Positions 32,466 to 42,244 of a stretch of 64,000 nucleotides of DNA are shown in pieces. The stretch comes from Hymenobacter nitidus (GTDB lineage Bacteria; Bacteroidota; Bacteroidia; Cytophagales; Hymenobacteraceae): NCBI RefSeq assembly GCF_020447315.1, contig NZ_JAJADQ010000006.1, positions 248,001 to 312,000 on the forward strand. Direction: 5' to 3'. The notes beneath the pieces are model-generated. The model was not told the origin of the DNA. It worked only from the letters and a program-made list of their open reading frames with translations, and made no database searches. How positions within the stretch are numbered: the first letter of the stretch is position 1; every line of letters begins with the position of its first letter. Both the position numbers and the translations under genes were made by a program.

Positions 32466-32999
32466 ATGAAACGTCTTCTGCTCTACGCCGCCTTACTGCT
32501 GCTCACCCAGTGCAGCAAGTGCAAACAGGAAGACCCCAGCCCCGAAAGTCAGCTGCCACCGTCCACTCAGACTGGGGCTAATACGTTCGGCTGTCTGGTC
32601 AATGGCCAGCCCTGGACGCCAAAAGGTGGGGATGGCACCGCTAATTATACTGTATCGTATGATGCGGCCTATAGAAAAGGAACCTTAAATATTTATACTT
32701 ATAGAATAACAGGAACGACAGCCTACACTTATCAAAGCATCACTTTATTCTCTGATAGTTTAACGCGTACTGGAATCTATTCTTTGACCATAGCAGGACA
32801 TCAGGAGGGACTGTTTTCTGATTTGTCCACTGGTTGTAAATTCCATGGCAATGCCCCTCACTATCGGCGTGGCAACTTAACCATCACGCGTTTGGATCTA
32901 CAAGCCGGTATCATCGCCGGCACGTTCGCCTTCACGCTCTACAAGCCCGGCTGCGACAGTATCCGCGTTACCAACGGCCGCTTCGATAAACAGCTCTGA
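32466..32999 (+). CDS. Lipoprotein of the DUF6252 type
   Basis: 177 residues from the ATG at 32466. The signal MKRLLLYAALLLLTQC has a lipobox (LTQC, Cys16), followed by a Pro/Ser-rich linker. The core FGCLVNGQPWTPKG, GTLNIYTYRITGTT, GNLTITRLDLQAGIIAGTFAFTLY and SIRVTNGRFDKQL fits DUF6252. Bases ~32640-32870 are clearly richer in A and T than the surroundings, so this lipoprotein may be evolving fast or have been imported. Confidence 0.7.
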   Translation: MKRLLLYAALLLLTQCSKCKQEDPSPESQLPPSTQTGANTFGCLVNGQPWTPKGGDGTANYTVSYDAAYRKGTLNIYTYRITGTTAYTYQSITLFSDSLTRTGIYSLTIAGHQEGLFSDLSTGCKFHGNAPHYRRGNLTITRLDLQAGIIAGTFAFTLYKPGCDSIRVTNGRFDKQL

Positions 33000-33121
33000 T
33001 CCTCCGCTCCTTCTATTGCTAGTAGCCTCGCACCCATTCCGGGTTCGGAGCCGCGCTGCGCCCAACAACGCCCCCGATGCCGTATCTTGGGCCTCGCCCG
33101 GTGCTCCCAGCCGTTATTGCT

Positions 33122-33739
33122 ATGTTTTTCAAACGCCGCCCTAAGTCGCCCACCGAGCTTTCCGACGAGGAGCTGCTGGCCCGCTACCGCCTCGACGGCG
33201 CCGTAGCCGACCTGGGCGTGCTCTACGAGCGGCACATGCCGCTGGTGTTTGCCGTGTGCCGCAAGTACCTGCGGCCCGACGAAGATGCTCAGGACGCGGT
33301 GATGCAGCTTTTCGAGAAGCTGATTGAGACGCTGCGGCGGCACGAGGTGAGCAACTTCCCGGCCTGGCTGCAGGCCACGGCCCGCAACCACTGCCTGATG
33401 ATTCTGCGGGCCCGGCAGCGGGCCGGCCCCGACGGCGCCCTGGTGTTGCATTTTCCCGACGCGGCCGATATGGAATCGGCGGGGGTGCTGCATCAGGCAG
33501 GTGATGCAACTGAAGACGAAGAACTCACCGAGGCCCGCCTGCAGGCCCTGGAACACGCCCTGGCCGATTTGCCTACGGGCCAGCGCCGCTGCCTGGAGCT
33601 GTTTTACCTCGAAAAGAAATGCTACCGCGACATTGCCGACCTCACCGGCTTCGACCTCGGGCTGGTGAAAAGCCACCTGCAAAACGGCAAGCGCAACCTT
33701 AAACGTTACCTCGACTCAGCTCCCAATGCGGCCCGCTAA
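33122..33739 (+). CDS. ECF-type RNA polymerase sigma factor
   Basis: 205 residues from the ATG at 33122. Region 2 is LYERHMPLVFAVCRKYLRPDEDAQDAVMQLFEKLIE and region 4 is ALADLPTGQRRCLELFYLEKKCYRDIADLTGFDLGLVKSHLQNGKRNLKRYL, the helix-turn-helix that reads the -35 element. It overlaps the next gene by 14 nt; that gene encodes a zinc-finger membrane protein, so the pair is a sigma/anti-sigma unit. Confidence 0.92.
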   Translation: MFFKRRPKSPTELSDEELLARYRLDGAVADLGVLYERHMPLVFAVCRKYLRPDEDAQDAVMQLFEKLIETLRRHEVSNFPAWLQATARNHCLMILRARQRAGPDGALVLHFPDAADMESAGVLHQAGDATEDEELTEARLQALEHALADLPTGQRRCLELFYLEKKCYRDIADLTGFDLGLVKSHLQNGKRNLKRYLDSAPNAAR

Positions 33740-34856
33740 TCAGCCTCCCCTCCCACCGCTGCCCCCGACCCCCGATGCGGCCGGGCACCTGCCGCTGCCC
33801 TTGCTGCGGCAGTACGTGGCCGGAGCCCTGCCCACCGCCGAGCAGCACCGCATCGAGGCCCACACCCTGAGCTGCTCCCGCTGCGCCGAAATCCTGGAAG
33901 GCCTGGAGCAGTCGGATGTGGCTACTACCGACCAGGCCCTGAGCCAGCTGCACCAGCGCCTGCACCAGCGCGTGGCTCAGGAGGCCGCCCCGCGCGGCAC
34001 TGCCCAGGCGTGGCGCGCTATGGCCGCCGTGCTGCTGCTCTTGCTGGCCAGCACGGCCGTGTGGTGGGGCTTGCGCAAGCCGCAACAACCCGCCGCCGAA
34101 CCGGTACTCGTGGCCAGCCGGCCGGAAGCGGCACCGGCGGAAGTAGCCGCGGCCAGCACAGTCGCACCCGAGAAACCCGAAACGACAGATGCGGTGGCCT
34201 CGGCGCCCGTGGTGGTGGCGGAAACGGCCGCTGCGCCAGCAGTGGCGGCGCGCCCTAACCGGCCCCGCGTGCTGGCGCAAGTGAAAAGATCCTCCCGCCC
34301 AACCCGTACAGCTACCCGCCGGCCCGCCACGGAACCCGCCGGAGCCGTCACAGCGGCGGTTGTCACGGCTGATGCGCCCACGGTAGCCTACAACGCACCG
34401 GCTCCTGCGGCAACTCAAGCCGGCAAAGCCGAAGAAACTAGTTCGGCTTTGTCGGCTGCGAAAGAGGCGGCCGATACAGTGACCAATCCGGCTCCGGCCG
34501 TGGCCAAAGCCAAGCAGGTGCTGACCGAGGAGCGAGTAGCGCGCAAAGCCGCATTGCCCCCGGCGGTTATCGTTACCCCGCAACCCGTGGGCGGCTACAT
34601 TGCTTTGCGGGAATACCTACGGCGCGAAAACAAGTTCAAGCCCGAGCACCCGACCATCGAGCTGTCGGGCACGGTGCGGGTGAAATTTACGGTAACGGCC
34701 GCGGGCAAGCTGGAGAACTTCCAGATCGTGCACGGCATGCGTTCCGACTACAACCAGGAGGCTATCCGGCTGCTGTGCGAAGGGCCGGCCTGGCAGCCCG
34801 GCGCCGCCAACGGCCGCCGCTCCGACCAGGTAGTGGAAATCAGCGTCAGCTTTTAG
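33726..34856 (+). CDS. Anti-sigma-like zinc-finger membrane protein fused to a TonB C-terminal domain
   Basis: 376 residues. Residues 42-56 (IEAHTLSCSRCAEIL) form a ZAS-type H-x3-C-x2-C anti-sigma zinc finger, and a membrane helix follows at ~95-113 (AWRAMAAVLLLLLASTAVWWG). A long Ala/Pro/Thr/Val/Lys-rich periplasmic linker runs to ~285. The C-terminal ~85 residues (GGYIALREYLRRENKF, LSGTVRVKFTVTAAGKLENFQIVHGM, NQEAIRLLCEGPAWQPG) form a TonB/energy-transducer domain. One protein thus joins sigma-factor control to a periplasm-spanning TonB module. Confidence 0.85.
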   Translation: MRPANQPPLPPLPPTPDAAGHLPLPLLRQYVAGALPTAEQHRIEAHTLSCSRCAEILEGLEQSDVATTDQALSQLHQRLHQRVAQEAAPRGTAQAWRAMAAVLLLLLASTAVWWGLRKPQQPAAEPVLVASRPEAAPAEVAAASTVAPEKPETTDAVASAPVVVAETAAAPAVAARPNRPRVLAQVKRSSRPTRTATRRPATEPAGAVTAAVVTADAPTVAYNAPAPAATQAGKAEETSSALSAAKEAADTVTNPAPAVAKAKQVLTEERVARKAALPPAVIVTPQPVGGYIALREYLRRENKFKPEHPTIELSGTVRVKFTVTAAGKLENFQIVHGMRSDYNQEAIRLLCEGPAWQPGAANGRRSDQVVEISVSF

Positions 34857-34879
34857 CGCCAGCTCCTTAAAACGGATTT

Positions 34880-34921
34880 GTCATTCTTCATCTGGCGTAC
34901 GCCTGCGAAGGCCCCTCGCCT
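34880..34921. repeat. Dispersed repeat half-site
   Basis: TGTCATTCTTCATCTGGCGTACGCCTGCGAAGGCCCCTCGCC-type sequence. It faces an inverted relative at 35007-35043 across a terminator. It is related to the elements at 36575-36620 and 41513-41620 by the TGTCxTyC ... GCGAAGGaCC pattern. Confidence 0.45.
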
Positions 34922-34949
34922 ACCCTACTCCAGCTAACTGCCAACGTGC

Positions 34950-34984
34950 AAAAGCCCCCACCACTGCAGTGGTAAGGGGCTTTT
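34950..34984. terminator. Bidirectional terminator between the anti-sigma/TonB and dodecin genes
   Basis: A perfect 9-bp stem, AAAAGCCCC / GGGGCTTTT, with a 17-nt loop that contains CCACTGCAGTGG, itself a palindrome. It serves two convergent genes. Confidence 0.75.
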
Positions 34985-35047
34985 GTATTAAATCAGGCAT
35001 GTCACTCAGGCGAGGGAGGTCCTTCGCAGGGCTCAGGCAGACGTAGC

Positions 35048-35431
35048 CTAGCCACTGTAGCCGCCGCCGCTCTGGGGCTCGGTGGCGCTGCCGCCGGGCT
35101 CTACGTCGCGGGGCAGGTCGGGCTGGGTTTTCACCTGCACCTGGCTGTAGTCGGGGCTGCCGTCGCCGGCCGGGGTGGGCGTGTCGATGGCGGCCGCGGG
35201 CTGGTGCTGGGCGCTGGGGTCCCACTTGTGCATCACCTCGAAGCTGATCTTGGCCGTGACGCGGTACTCCACAATCTTGTTGTCGCGCACGCGGCAGCTC
35301 TGGTCCTTGATGTAGATGGACTTGATGCCTTTCACCGTGGTGCTGGCTTCGGTCAGGGCGCGTTGCAGGGCATCTTCGAAGCTCTTCTCGGACGAGGCCA
35401 GAACCTCGATTACTTTTTTGATGGTGCTCAT
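35048..35431 (-). CDS. Dodecin-family protein with a C-terminal extension
   Basis: 127 residues from the ATG at 35431. Residues 1-66 form a dodecin (IKKVIEVLASSEKSFEDALQRALTEASTTVKGIKSIYIKDQSCRV, KIVEYRVTAKISFEVMHKW), a flavin-storing 12-mer in other bacteria. The remaining ~60 residues are a Pro/Gly/Asp/Ser-rich tail not found in standard dodecins of ~70 residues. The usual flavin-stacking Trp is replaced around the SIYIKD segment by Tyr, so the ligand is uncertain. The ATG at 35512 is rejected because conservation begins at MSTIKK. Confidence 0.82.
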   Translation of the reverse strand: MSTIKKVIEVLASSEKSFEDALQRALTEASTTVKGIKSIYIKDQSCRVRDNKIVEYRVTAKISFEVMHKWDPSAQHQPAAAIDTPTPAGDGSPDYSQVQVKTQPDLPRDVEPGGSATEPQSGGGYSG

Positions 35432-35795
35432 AGCTCGGAGGGGTGTTTGGATTGGTGCTTGGGAACAGGTGTACGTAGCACAAGCATAAACAGCCGTGGA
35501 TTTCAGGAGCAAAAATCAACTTCGAACCCCGTTTACGGGTCCGTTCAGCCAGGATCAGCCGCAGGCATCGCCCCGGCTTTCGTCGGTAGTTCCGGGGATT
35601 TGGTCGGTGTGGCTATAATTTAAACCCCTGATTTACAGCGGTAATTACTTTCCCGACTTCCCGCCGCTCAGCGGCTACGCACCGACTGGCACGGTTTTGT
35701 AATGTATACCCTCAGAACGCCCGCTGCTGCACTGGGCGCCCCGCCGCAGCCCGCCTTCTTCTCTCGGTATCCTCCCTCCTGTTTATTCCTTTGCC

Positions 35796-36554
35796 ATGAA
35801 CTCCAAAAGCCTTTTCGGGCGCTTGGCTGTAGCCGCGCTTTTGCTTTCTGCTTCGTTTTCCACCGCCCAGGCGCAGGTTCGCCGGGCTACGTATTCCACC
35901 GCGCCGGCCCGACCTGTGTATTCGGCTCCGGCTCGCACCGCTACGCAGGGCGTACAATTCGGCCTGCGGGCTGGCGTCAACGTTTCCGACTGGTCGGGTG
36001 ATGCCGTGCAGAGCGTGATGGACCTGGCCGGCTACACCAACGGGGCCGTTACGAAGGAAATGAAGCCCGGTTTCCATGCCGGCGTGTATGCCACCATTCC
36101 GCTCGGCCCCGGCTTTGCCGTCGAGCCCGGCGTGTCGTACTCCGAGAAGGGCGCCAAGCTGGTCGGCACGCTGCCCTGGGAGCAGTTCGACTTCCTGAAT
36201 GCCCGCGTAACGGCCACTTCGCGCATGTCTTATATTGATGTACCCGTGCTGTTCAAAGGCTACCTGACGCCCGGCTTCTACCTGTTTGCCGGTCCGCAGG
36301 CCTCGTTCCTGGTCAGCAACAAAGTGCGCGTGGAAGCCGGGGCTCTGGGCTTCAATGCCTTTTCCACCGACTTCGACGTGAAAGAGCAGTTCCGCCCCGT
36401 CGACTTCGCCGTGGTGGGTGGCCTGGGCTACCAGTTTGGCAACGGCCTGGGCTTGAGCGCCGGCTACGACTTCGGCCTCTCGTCCCTGGATAAGAACAAC
36501 AACTTCGACGCCCAGAACCGCGTCATCAAAGCCTCGCTGAACTACTCGTTCTAA
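35796..36554 (+). CDS. Outer membrane beta-barrel protein (PorT/opacity-like)
   Basis: 252 residues with a signal peptide ending near AQAQ (1-27). After a short Ala/Thr/Pro region come beta-barrel strands: QFGLRAGVNVSDWSG, PGFHAGVYATIPLGPGFAVEPGVSYSEKGAKL, SYIDVPVLFKGYLTPGFYLFAGPQ, GLGYQFGNGLGLSAGYDFGLSSLDK and a last strand with a terminal Phe (SLNYSF), as required for outer membrane insertion. An eight-strand barrel is likely. No ligand is evident. Confidence 0.82.
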   Translation: MNSKSLFGRLAVAALLLSASFSTAQAQVRRATYSTAPARPVYSAPARTATQGVQFGLRAGVNVSDWSGDAVQSVMDLAGYTNGAVTKEMKPGFHAGVYATIPLGPGFAVEPGVSYSEKGAKLVGTLPWEQFDFLNARVTATSRMSYIDVPVLFKGYLTPGFYLFAGPQASFLVSNKVRVEAGALGFNAFSTDFDVKEQFRPVDFAVVGGLGYQFGNGLGLSAGYDFGLSSLDKNNNFDAQNRVIKASLNYSF

Positions 36555-36574
36555 GCAGCCCGACGTTGTTTCGT

Positions 36575-36625
36575 CTGTCGTCCTGTAGCTGGCGTACGTG
36601 ACGCGCAGGACCTTTCTCGTCTGCG
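36575..36625. repeat. Dispersed repeat copy
   Basis: CTGTCGTCCTGTAGCTGGCGTACG followed by CGCAGGACCTTTCTCG. It shares CTGGCGTACG with 34880-34921, and the TGTCxTCCTG / GGACCTT ends with 41513-41620. Confidence 0.4.
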
Positions 36626-36646
36626 CGCCAAGCCTGATCAACTATG

Positions 36647-36682
36647 AAAAGCCCCTTACCGCTGCGGTGGTGAGGGGCTTTT
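36647..36682 (+). terminator. Terminator of the beta-barrel protein gene
   Basis: A perfect 9-bp stem, AAAAGCCCC / GGGGCTTTT, with further pairing (ACCGC / GCGGT) inside the 18-nt loop and a T-run. The 3' stretch 36683-36934 holds no gene. Confidence 0.75.
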
Positions 36683-36934
36683 TCACGTTGGCAAGAATGG
36701 TCGTTTTTATCCGGGTTGATTTAGGCTTTCGAGTTGCCGGGTACAGAAGCAGACTGCGCAAAGCCATGCCGGTCCCGCGCAGACCTATGGGGTTGTAGCT
36801 TCAACAAAGCCGGCCACTGAAATAGGCTGGCTTCCTTCGCTAAAAAGCTGGCAAATTACTAGCAGGTACGCCCCCGATTTAGGTAGTTTTACACTTCGTT
36901 TGATCTTACTTTATTCTCCTTTTTTCAGATTCTT

Positions 36935-39900
36935 ATGTCCTTTTCTACCCGATGGCTACGGCCGGTACTGGCCTTGCTATGTGCAGTTGGCACCAGCGGA
37001 GCCCAGGCAGCTTCCGGCCCCCAATTTGTTGAAAACAAAAATCAGTGGGCAGCGCCGGTTCGTTTTCGGGCCGACGTGCCGGGCGGCAGCGTGTTCCTGA
37101 CGGCTACCGGTCTGGTCTACGATTGGCGCAGTGCCGCCGACCTGCTCCGCGCCCACGATGCCGCCGAAGCAGCCACCCGCACTCACCAGCCCGCCGATGA
37201 TGTGGCGGTGCACGGCCACGCAGTATTCGTTGACTTTGTGGGGGCATCGGCGGCCGCCAAGTCGGTGGGGCAGCAGCAGCTGCCGGCGTACCACAACTAC
37301 TTTATCGGCAATGACCCAAGCCGCTGGGCCAGCCAGGTGCCGCTCTTCGAGGAAGTGCGCTACGCCAGCCTGTACCCCGGCACCGATCTGCGGGTGTACG
37401 GGACCGAAAAAGGCAGCCTCAAGTACGACTTCATTGTGCAGCCCGGTGGAAAGCCCGCAGCCATTGCGCTCCGCTACCGTGGCACCAACGGGCTGCAGCT
37501 GCAGCCCGACGGCACCCTGCTGGTGCGCACGTCCGTAACCGAAGTGGTAGAGCAGCGCCCGTATGCGTATCAGCTGGTGGGCGGCCAGCGCCGCTCGGTA
37601 CCCTGCCAGTATCGCCTTACCGACAACACACTGCGCTACGATTTCCCGCAGGGCTACGACCGTCAGCAGCCCTTGATAATCGACCCGGTCGTGGTGGCCT
37701 GCACCTATTCGGGCAGCACCGGTTCGGTGTGGGGAGCAGCCACTGGCTACGACAACGCAGGCAATATATATACCGGCGGTTTTGGCCAGGGCAGCGGGTA
37801 TCCGGTTACGCCGGGGGCCTATCAGATTTCATCCCGGGGCAGCACCGAAGTGGCTATCAGCAAGCTGAACCCGACCGGTTCCCAGCTGATATACGCCACC
37901 TATCTGGGCGGCAGCAGCTCGGACGAGGTACGGGCGCTGCGCACCAACAGCGCGGGGGAGCTGTACGTGCTGACCAGCACAAGCTCTCTGGACTTTCCCT
38001 TCACGGCGGGCTGCTACGATAATTCGGCCAACGGCTCGGGTGATCTGGCCATTACGCACTTCAATGCCACCGGTAAGGTCCTGTTAGGGTCAACCTATCT
38101 GGGGGGCAACAGCGTGGATGCGCCGGTTGAGCTGGACGTCAACAATGCCGGAGCGGTAGTGGTTGGCACTACGTTTTCGACTAACTTTCCTACTACCGTC
38201 GGGGCGTACGACCGTACCACGGTAGGCAACGACCTGTTTGTGGCCAGCCTGAATGCCTCGATGACCACGCTACAATGGAGTACTTTCCTGGGCGGTGCGC
38301 AGGGACCTGAGACCGGCACGGCCGTGCAGCTGGAGCCTACCGGCAACGTGCTGGTTACGGGTACCACCAATGCCCCCGATTTTCCGGCAACGTCCGGCGC
38401 GTTGCGCACCGGGTATGCCAATCCCGGCGACGCCTTCGTGTCTCGTTTGCGGGCCGACGGCGGCGCCCTTCTCGCTTCCACCTTTTTCGGTTCGTTGAAC
38501 GGGACTGACGCCATAACGCACGTCGATACCGATGCGGCCGGCAACGTAATAATATGCGGCACCACGTCGGGGACGCTTGCCTCCACGCCCGGCGCCCTTA
38601 CCACGCCGAATGGACGGGTTTTCATAGCGGGCCTGAACAATGCGCTTACCCAGCAACAGTTTCTGGCTAAACCCCTGAACACCTCCTTCCTGACGACTCA
38701 ATCGTTTAGGCTGGATGACTGCGGCAATATTCACCTTGCGGGCCTCGATTCCACTCCGGGCTTGCCAACCGTGAATCCGTTGCCCAATAGCGGCTTGAAT
38801 GGGTTTTACACGGCCACCCTGAACGCTACTTGCAGCACCCAATTATTCGGTTCTTACTTTAGTTCTTCAAGCCAACACGTGCACACCAACTCGCACCGGA
38901 TTGACGAGCAGGGCCGGCTGTACCAGAGCTTCTGCACGAGCGGCACCTTCCCCACCACGGCCACGGCGTATGCCCGCACTTCGCGGGCCAACGGGCTGGA
39001 TGTACTGGCCTTTAAAATTGACCAGAACACTGGCGGGGGCACTTCGGTGCAGGCGGCCGTGGCGGCTGTCGATTCGGTGTGCGCGCCTACCCAGGTGGCC
39101 TTCGTCAACAAGACCGTGGGCAGCACCCGTTTCCGCTGGGATTTTGCCGATGGCTCCGCCGTGGATACCTCCCAGGCCCCGGTGCACCTGTTTCAGAACC
39201 CTGGTACGTACCAAGTGCGTCTGGTGGCGCTGGGCACCGGCCTGGCGTGTTCCCGCAACGATACTACCTACGTGACCGTGCGCGTGAAAGCCAAGCCAAC
39301 GGTGACCCTGCCCCGCAACCTGAGTATCTGCTCCGGGGGCTCCCTCACGCTGAATGCCAGCACTCCTGGTACCACCTACCGCTGGAGCACCGGCGCTACC
39401 ACAGCCAGCATTGTGGTGAAGCAGCCCGGCAAGTACTCAGTCGTGGTTAATAACGGCGCCTGCTCGGCCCGCGACAGTACCACCGTCCGCCTGGTGGCTT
39501 CGCCCACCATCACCCCCGACACCACCGGCTGTATAGGGAGTGGCGTGGTGCTGACTACCAAGGCTGAGCCGGGCAGCACGTACCTGTGGTCGACGCAGGC
39601 AACTACGCCCAGCATTATAGCTACCACTTCGGGGCGCTACACGGTACGCGTCACGCAGGGCGCGTGCGTAGAGGAAAAGGCCGTAACCGTGACGCTGCTG
39701 CGGCCGGTGTTGCCGCCCAACATCATCACCCCCAACGGCGACGGCATAAATGATGTCTTTAAGCCCTCCAAAGCTGACTTGATAGAGCCTGGTACGCGCC
39801 TGCGCCTTTTCAACCGCTGGGGCCGGCAGGTGTATACCACTGACGACTACCGCAACGACTGGGGCCCCGGCCAGCCCGGCGGGACGTATTACTACACGCT

Positions 39901-39958
39901 GGAAAATCCGCGCTTCTGCACGCCCTACGTCAAGGGCTGGCTGGAAGTGGTGAAGTAA
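36935..39958 (+). CDS. Large secreted protein with SBBP-type propeller, PKD domain and T9SS type B C-terminal domain
   Basis: 1007 residues. A signal peptide (1-25) is followed by the N-terminal domain common to such proteins ([62 protein letters not shown]). Repeated blades follow over ~250-680, each with a [13 protein letters not shown] or TFLGGAQG motif (SBBP-like repeats). A PKD domain (~715-770, [29 protein letters not shown]) and two Ig-like repeats ([22 protein letters not shown]) come next. Residues ~928-1007 ([43 protein letters not shown]) are the gliding-motility-associated CTD that routes proteins through T9SS and tethers them at the surface. Confidence 0.92.
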   Translation: MSFSTRWLRPVLALLCAVGTSGAQAASGPQFVENKNQWAAPVRFRADVPGGSVFLTATGLVYDWRSAADLLRAHDAAEAATRTHQPADDVAVHGHAVFVDFVGASAAAKSVGQQQLPAYHNYFIGNDPSRWASQVPLFEEVRYASLYPGTDLRVYGTEKGSLKYDFIVQPGGKPAAIALRYRGTNGLQLQPDGTLLVRTSVTEVVEQRPYAYQLVGGQRRSVPCQYRLTDNTLRYDFPQGYDRQQPLIIDPVVVACTYSGSTGSVWGAATGYDNAGNIYTGGFGQGSGYPVTPGAYQISSRGSTEVAISKLNPTGSQLIYATYLGGSSSDEVRALRTNSAGELYVLTSTSSLDFPFTAGCYDNSANGSGDLAITHFNATGKVLLGSTYLGGNSVDAPVELDVNNAGAVVVGTTFSTNFPTTVGAYDRTTVGNDLFVASLNASMTTLQWSTFLGGAQGPETGTAVQLEPTGNVLVTGTTNAPDFPATSGALRTGYANPGDAFVSRLRADGGALLASTFFGSLNGTDAITHVDTDAAGNVIICGTTSGTLASTPGALTTPNGRVFIAGLNNALTQQQFLAKPLNTSFLTTQSFRLDDCGNIHLAGLDSTPGLPTVNPLPNSGLNGFYTATLNATCSTQLFGSYFSSSSQHVHTNSHRIDEQGRLYQSFCTSGTFPTTATAYARTSRANGLDVLAFKIDQNTGGGTSVQAAVAAVDSVCAPTQVAFVNKTVGSTRFRWDFADGSAVDTSQAPVHLFQNPGTYQVRLVALGTGLACSRNDTTYVTVRVKAKPTVTLPRNLSICSGGSLTLNASTPGTTYRWSTGATTASIVVKQPGKYSVVVNNGACSARDSTTVRLVASPTITPDTTGCIGSGVVLTTKAEPGSTYLWSTQATTPSIIATTSGRYTVRVTQGACVEEKAVTVTLLRPVLPPNIITPNGDGINDVFKPSKADLIEPGTRLRLFNRWGRQVYTTDDYRNDWGPGQPGGTYYYTLENPRFCTPYVKGWLEVVK

Positions 39959-40082
39959 GAGAAAGGCGTGGCGTCTTCCGCTGGCCTTCCGTACTTTCGC
40001 AGCAGCTAAGGCCTGCCATTTGGGGGACGAGCTGCTTCCATCCAGGCTTCAACAACCAGCAACCAACAACTTTCCTTCCCAC

Positions 40083-41486
40083 ATGCAATTCCGCACCGAG
40101 AAAGACACCATGGGCACCGTGCAGGTCCCCGCCGACGCCTACTGGGGCGCCCAGACCCAACGCTCTATCGAGAACTTCCAGATTGCGCAGGATATCAACC
40201 GCATGCCCAAGGAAATCATCCGGGCGTTTGCCGTGCTGAAGAAGGCCGCGGCCCTCACCAACCGCGACGCGGGCGTATTGCCGGCCGAAAAAGCCGAGCT
40301 GATCGGGAAGGTGTGCGACGAAATTCTGGAGGGCAAGCTCGCCGATTCTTTCCCGCTGGTGGTGTGGCAAACCGGCTCGGGCACGCAGTCGAACATGAAC
40401 CTGAACGAGGTTATTGCCTACCGCGGCCACGTGCTGCAGGGCGGCAGCCTCACCGATGAGAAGAAGGCCCTGGCTCCGAACGACGACGTGAACAAGTCGC
40501 AGAGCTCGAACGACACCTTCCCCACGGCCATGCACATTGCCGCCTACCAGACGCTGGTGGAAGTAACCATTCCGGGTATCACCAAGCTGCGCGACACGCT
40601 CAAGCGCAAGAGTGAGGAGTTCATGCACATCGTGAAAATCGGCCGCACCCACCTCATGGACGCCACCCCGCTGACCGTGGGCCAGGAGTTTTCGGGCTAC
40701 GCCTCCCAGCTCGACCACGGCCTGCGCGCCATCAACAACACCCTGGCGCACCTGAGCGAGCTGGCGCTGGGCGGTACCGCCGTCGGCACGGGCATCAACA
40801 CGCCTCCTGGCTACTCCGAGGCCGTGGCCAAGCACATTGCCGACTTGACTGGCCTGCCCTTCATTACGGCCGAGAATAAGTTTGAGGCCCTGGCCGCCCA
40901 CGACGCCATTGTGGAAGCCCACGGCGCGTTGAAAACGGTGGCCGCTTCGCTGATGAAGATTGCCAACGACATTCGCCTGCTGGCCTCGGGCCCGCGCGCC
41001 GGTATCGGCGAGCTGTTCATTCCCGACAACGAGCCCGGCTCCAGCATCATGCCCGGCAAGGTGAACCCCACCCAGAGCGAGGCCATGACGATGGTAGCGG
41101 CCCAGGTAATGGGCAACGACGTGGCCATCAACATCGGCGGCATGAACGGCCACTTCGAGCTGAACGTGTTCAAGCCGGTCATGATTTACAACTTCCTGCA
41201 CTCGGCCCGCCTGATTGGCGACGTGTGCGTGTCGTTCAACGACCGGTGCGCCGAGGGAATCCGGCCGCTGGAGGAAAACATCAAGAAGCACGTCGATTCG
41301 TCGTTGATGCTGGTAACGGCCCTGAACCCGCACATCGGCTACTACAAAGCCGCCGAAATTGCCCAGACAGCCCACAAAAACGGCAGCACGCTGAAGGAAA
41401 CGGCCTTGCAGCTCGGCTACCTCACCGAGGAGCAGTTCAACGAGTGGCTGAAGCCCGAGGACATGGTTGGCGAGATTAAGAAGTAA
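40083..41486 (+). CDS. fumC: Fumarate hydratase class II
   Basis: 467 residues from the ATG at 40083 ([28 protein letters not shown]). Class II fumarase signatures are present: [48 protein letters not shown] and [13 protein letters not shown], the loop holding the catalytic Ser. It interconverts fumarate and L-malate in the TCA cycle; this oxygen-stable form needs no Fe-S cluster. Single-gene unit. The upstream reading from 40020 is discarded as non-homologous. Confidence 0.96.
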   Translation: MQFRTEKDTMGTVQVPADAYWGAQTQRSIENFQIAQDINRMPKEIIRAFAVLKKAAALTNRDAGVLPAEKAELIGKVCDEILEGKLADSFPLVVWQTGSGTQSNMNLNEVIAYRGHVLQGGSLTDEKKALAPNDDVNKSQSSNDTFPTAMHIAAYQTLVEVTIPGITKLRDTLKRKSEEFMHIVKIGRTHLMDATPLTVGQEFSGYASQLDHGLRAINNTLAHLSELALGGTAVGTGINTPPGYSEAVAKHIADLTGLPFITAENKFEALAAHDAIVEAHGALKTVAASLMKIANDIRLLASGPRAGIGELFIPDNEPGSSIMPGKVNPTQSEAMTMVAAQVMGNDVAINIGGMNGHFELNVFKPVMIYNFLHSARLIGDVCVSFNDRCAEGIRPLEENIKKHVDSSLMLVTALNPHIGYYKAAEIAQTAHKNGSTLKETALQLGYLTEEQFNEWLKPEDMVGEIKK

Positions 41487-41512
41487 TTTTCTTCACCTAA
41501 CATTCCCTAAAC

Positions 41513-41620
41513 CGTCTGTCATCCTGAGCCTGCGAAGGACCTTATTACGCTAGAACAAGACATTGTTATGATCTTCGTTCAACTGGCAAAAGGTCCTTCG
41601 CAAGCTCAGGATGACAGACG
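41513..41620. repeat. Inverted pair of a dispersed repeat
   Basis: CGTCTGTCATCCTGAGCCTG onward (41513-41543) and its complement (41589-41620, ending GGATGACAGACG) face each other around ~45 bp, with 1-3 mismatches. It is located between fumC and an acetyltransferase gene and can form a long hairpin. Related half-sites are at 34880, 35007 and 36575. Confidence 0.65.
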
Positions 41621-41647
41621 ATTTTAGTTCTCCCCCCTGCTCCACCC

Positions 41648-42244
41648 ATGGACTGTTCCCGCTGTATCACGCTCGAAAACTCCCGCGTCCGGCTACGGCC
41701 GCTGGAGTGCTCGGACTTTGAGGATCTGAAAGCCGTCATCTTCGACGACGACATCTGGCGCTTCACTACTACGCCCAACCCCGGCGACGCCGTGGGCCTG
41801 GCCGCCTACCTGACCCAGGCCGTGCAGGGCCGGGAAAAGCACCAGCGCTACCCCTTCGCCATCATCGACCGGCAGACGGGGCGCGTGGTGGGCAGCACCA
41901 GCTACGGCAGCTTTGCCCTACCTGAGAAGCGCCTGGAAATCGGCTGGACGTGGATTGGGCGGGACTACCAGCGCACCGGCCTGAACCGAGCCGCCAAGCA
42001 CCTGCTGCTCAAGTATGCGTTTGGCGAGTTGGGCTGCGAACGGGTAGAGCTAAAAACGGATGCCCGCAATTGGAAGTCGCGGGAGGCTATGCGTCGCATG
42101 GGCGCTACCGAGGAAGGTATTCTGCGCAGCCACATGTATACGCAGGGGGGCCTGCGCCGCGACTCGGTGTATTTCAGCATTCTGAAGCCCGAGTGGGACC
42201 AGCTGCGCCTGACGGTTTTCCGCGAATTCGACGCCCGTGGCTGA
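41648..42244 (+). CDS. GNAT-family N-acetyltransferase (RimJ/RimL type)
   Basis: 198 residues: NSRVRLRPLECSDFEDLKAV, GRVVGSTSYGSFALPEKRLEIGWTWIGRDYQRTGLNRAAKHLLLKYAF (acetyl-CoA loop QRTGLN) and ELGCERVELKTDARNWKSREAMRRMGATEEGILR. The WTWIG-RDYQRTGLN pattern is typical of acetyltransferases that act on ribosomal or other protein N-termini. It overlaps dgkA by 8 nt. Confidence 0.88.
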   Translation: MDCSRCITLENSRVRLRPLECSDFEDLKAVIFDDDIWRFTTTPNPGDAVGLAAYLTQAVQGREKHQRYPFAIIDRQTGRVVGSTSYGSFALPEKRLEIGWTWIGRDYQRTGLNRAAKHLLLKYAFGELGCERVELKTDARNWKSREAMRRMGATEEGILRSHMYTQGGLRRDSVYFSILKPEWDQLRLTVFREFDARG

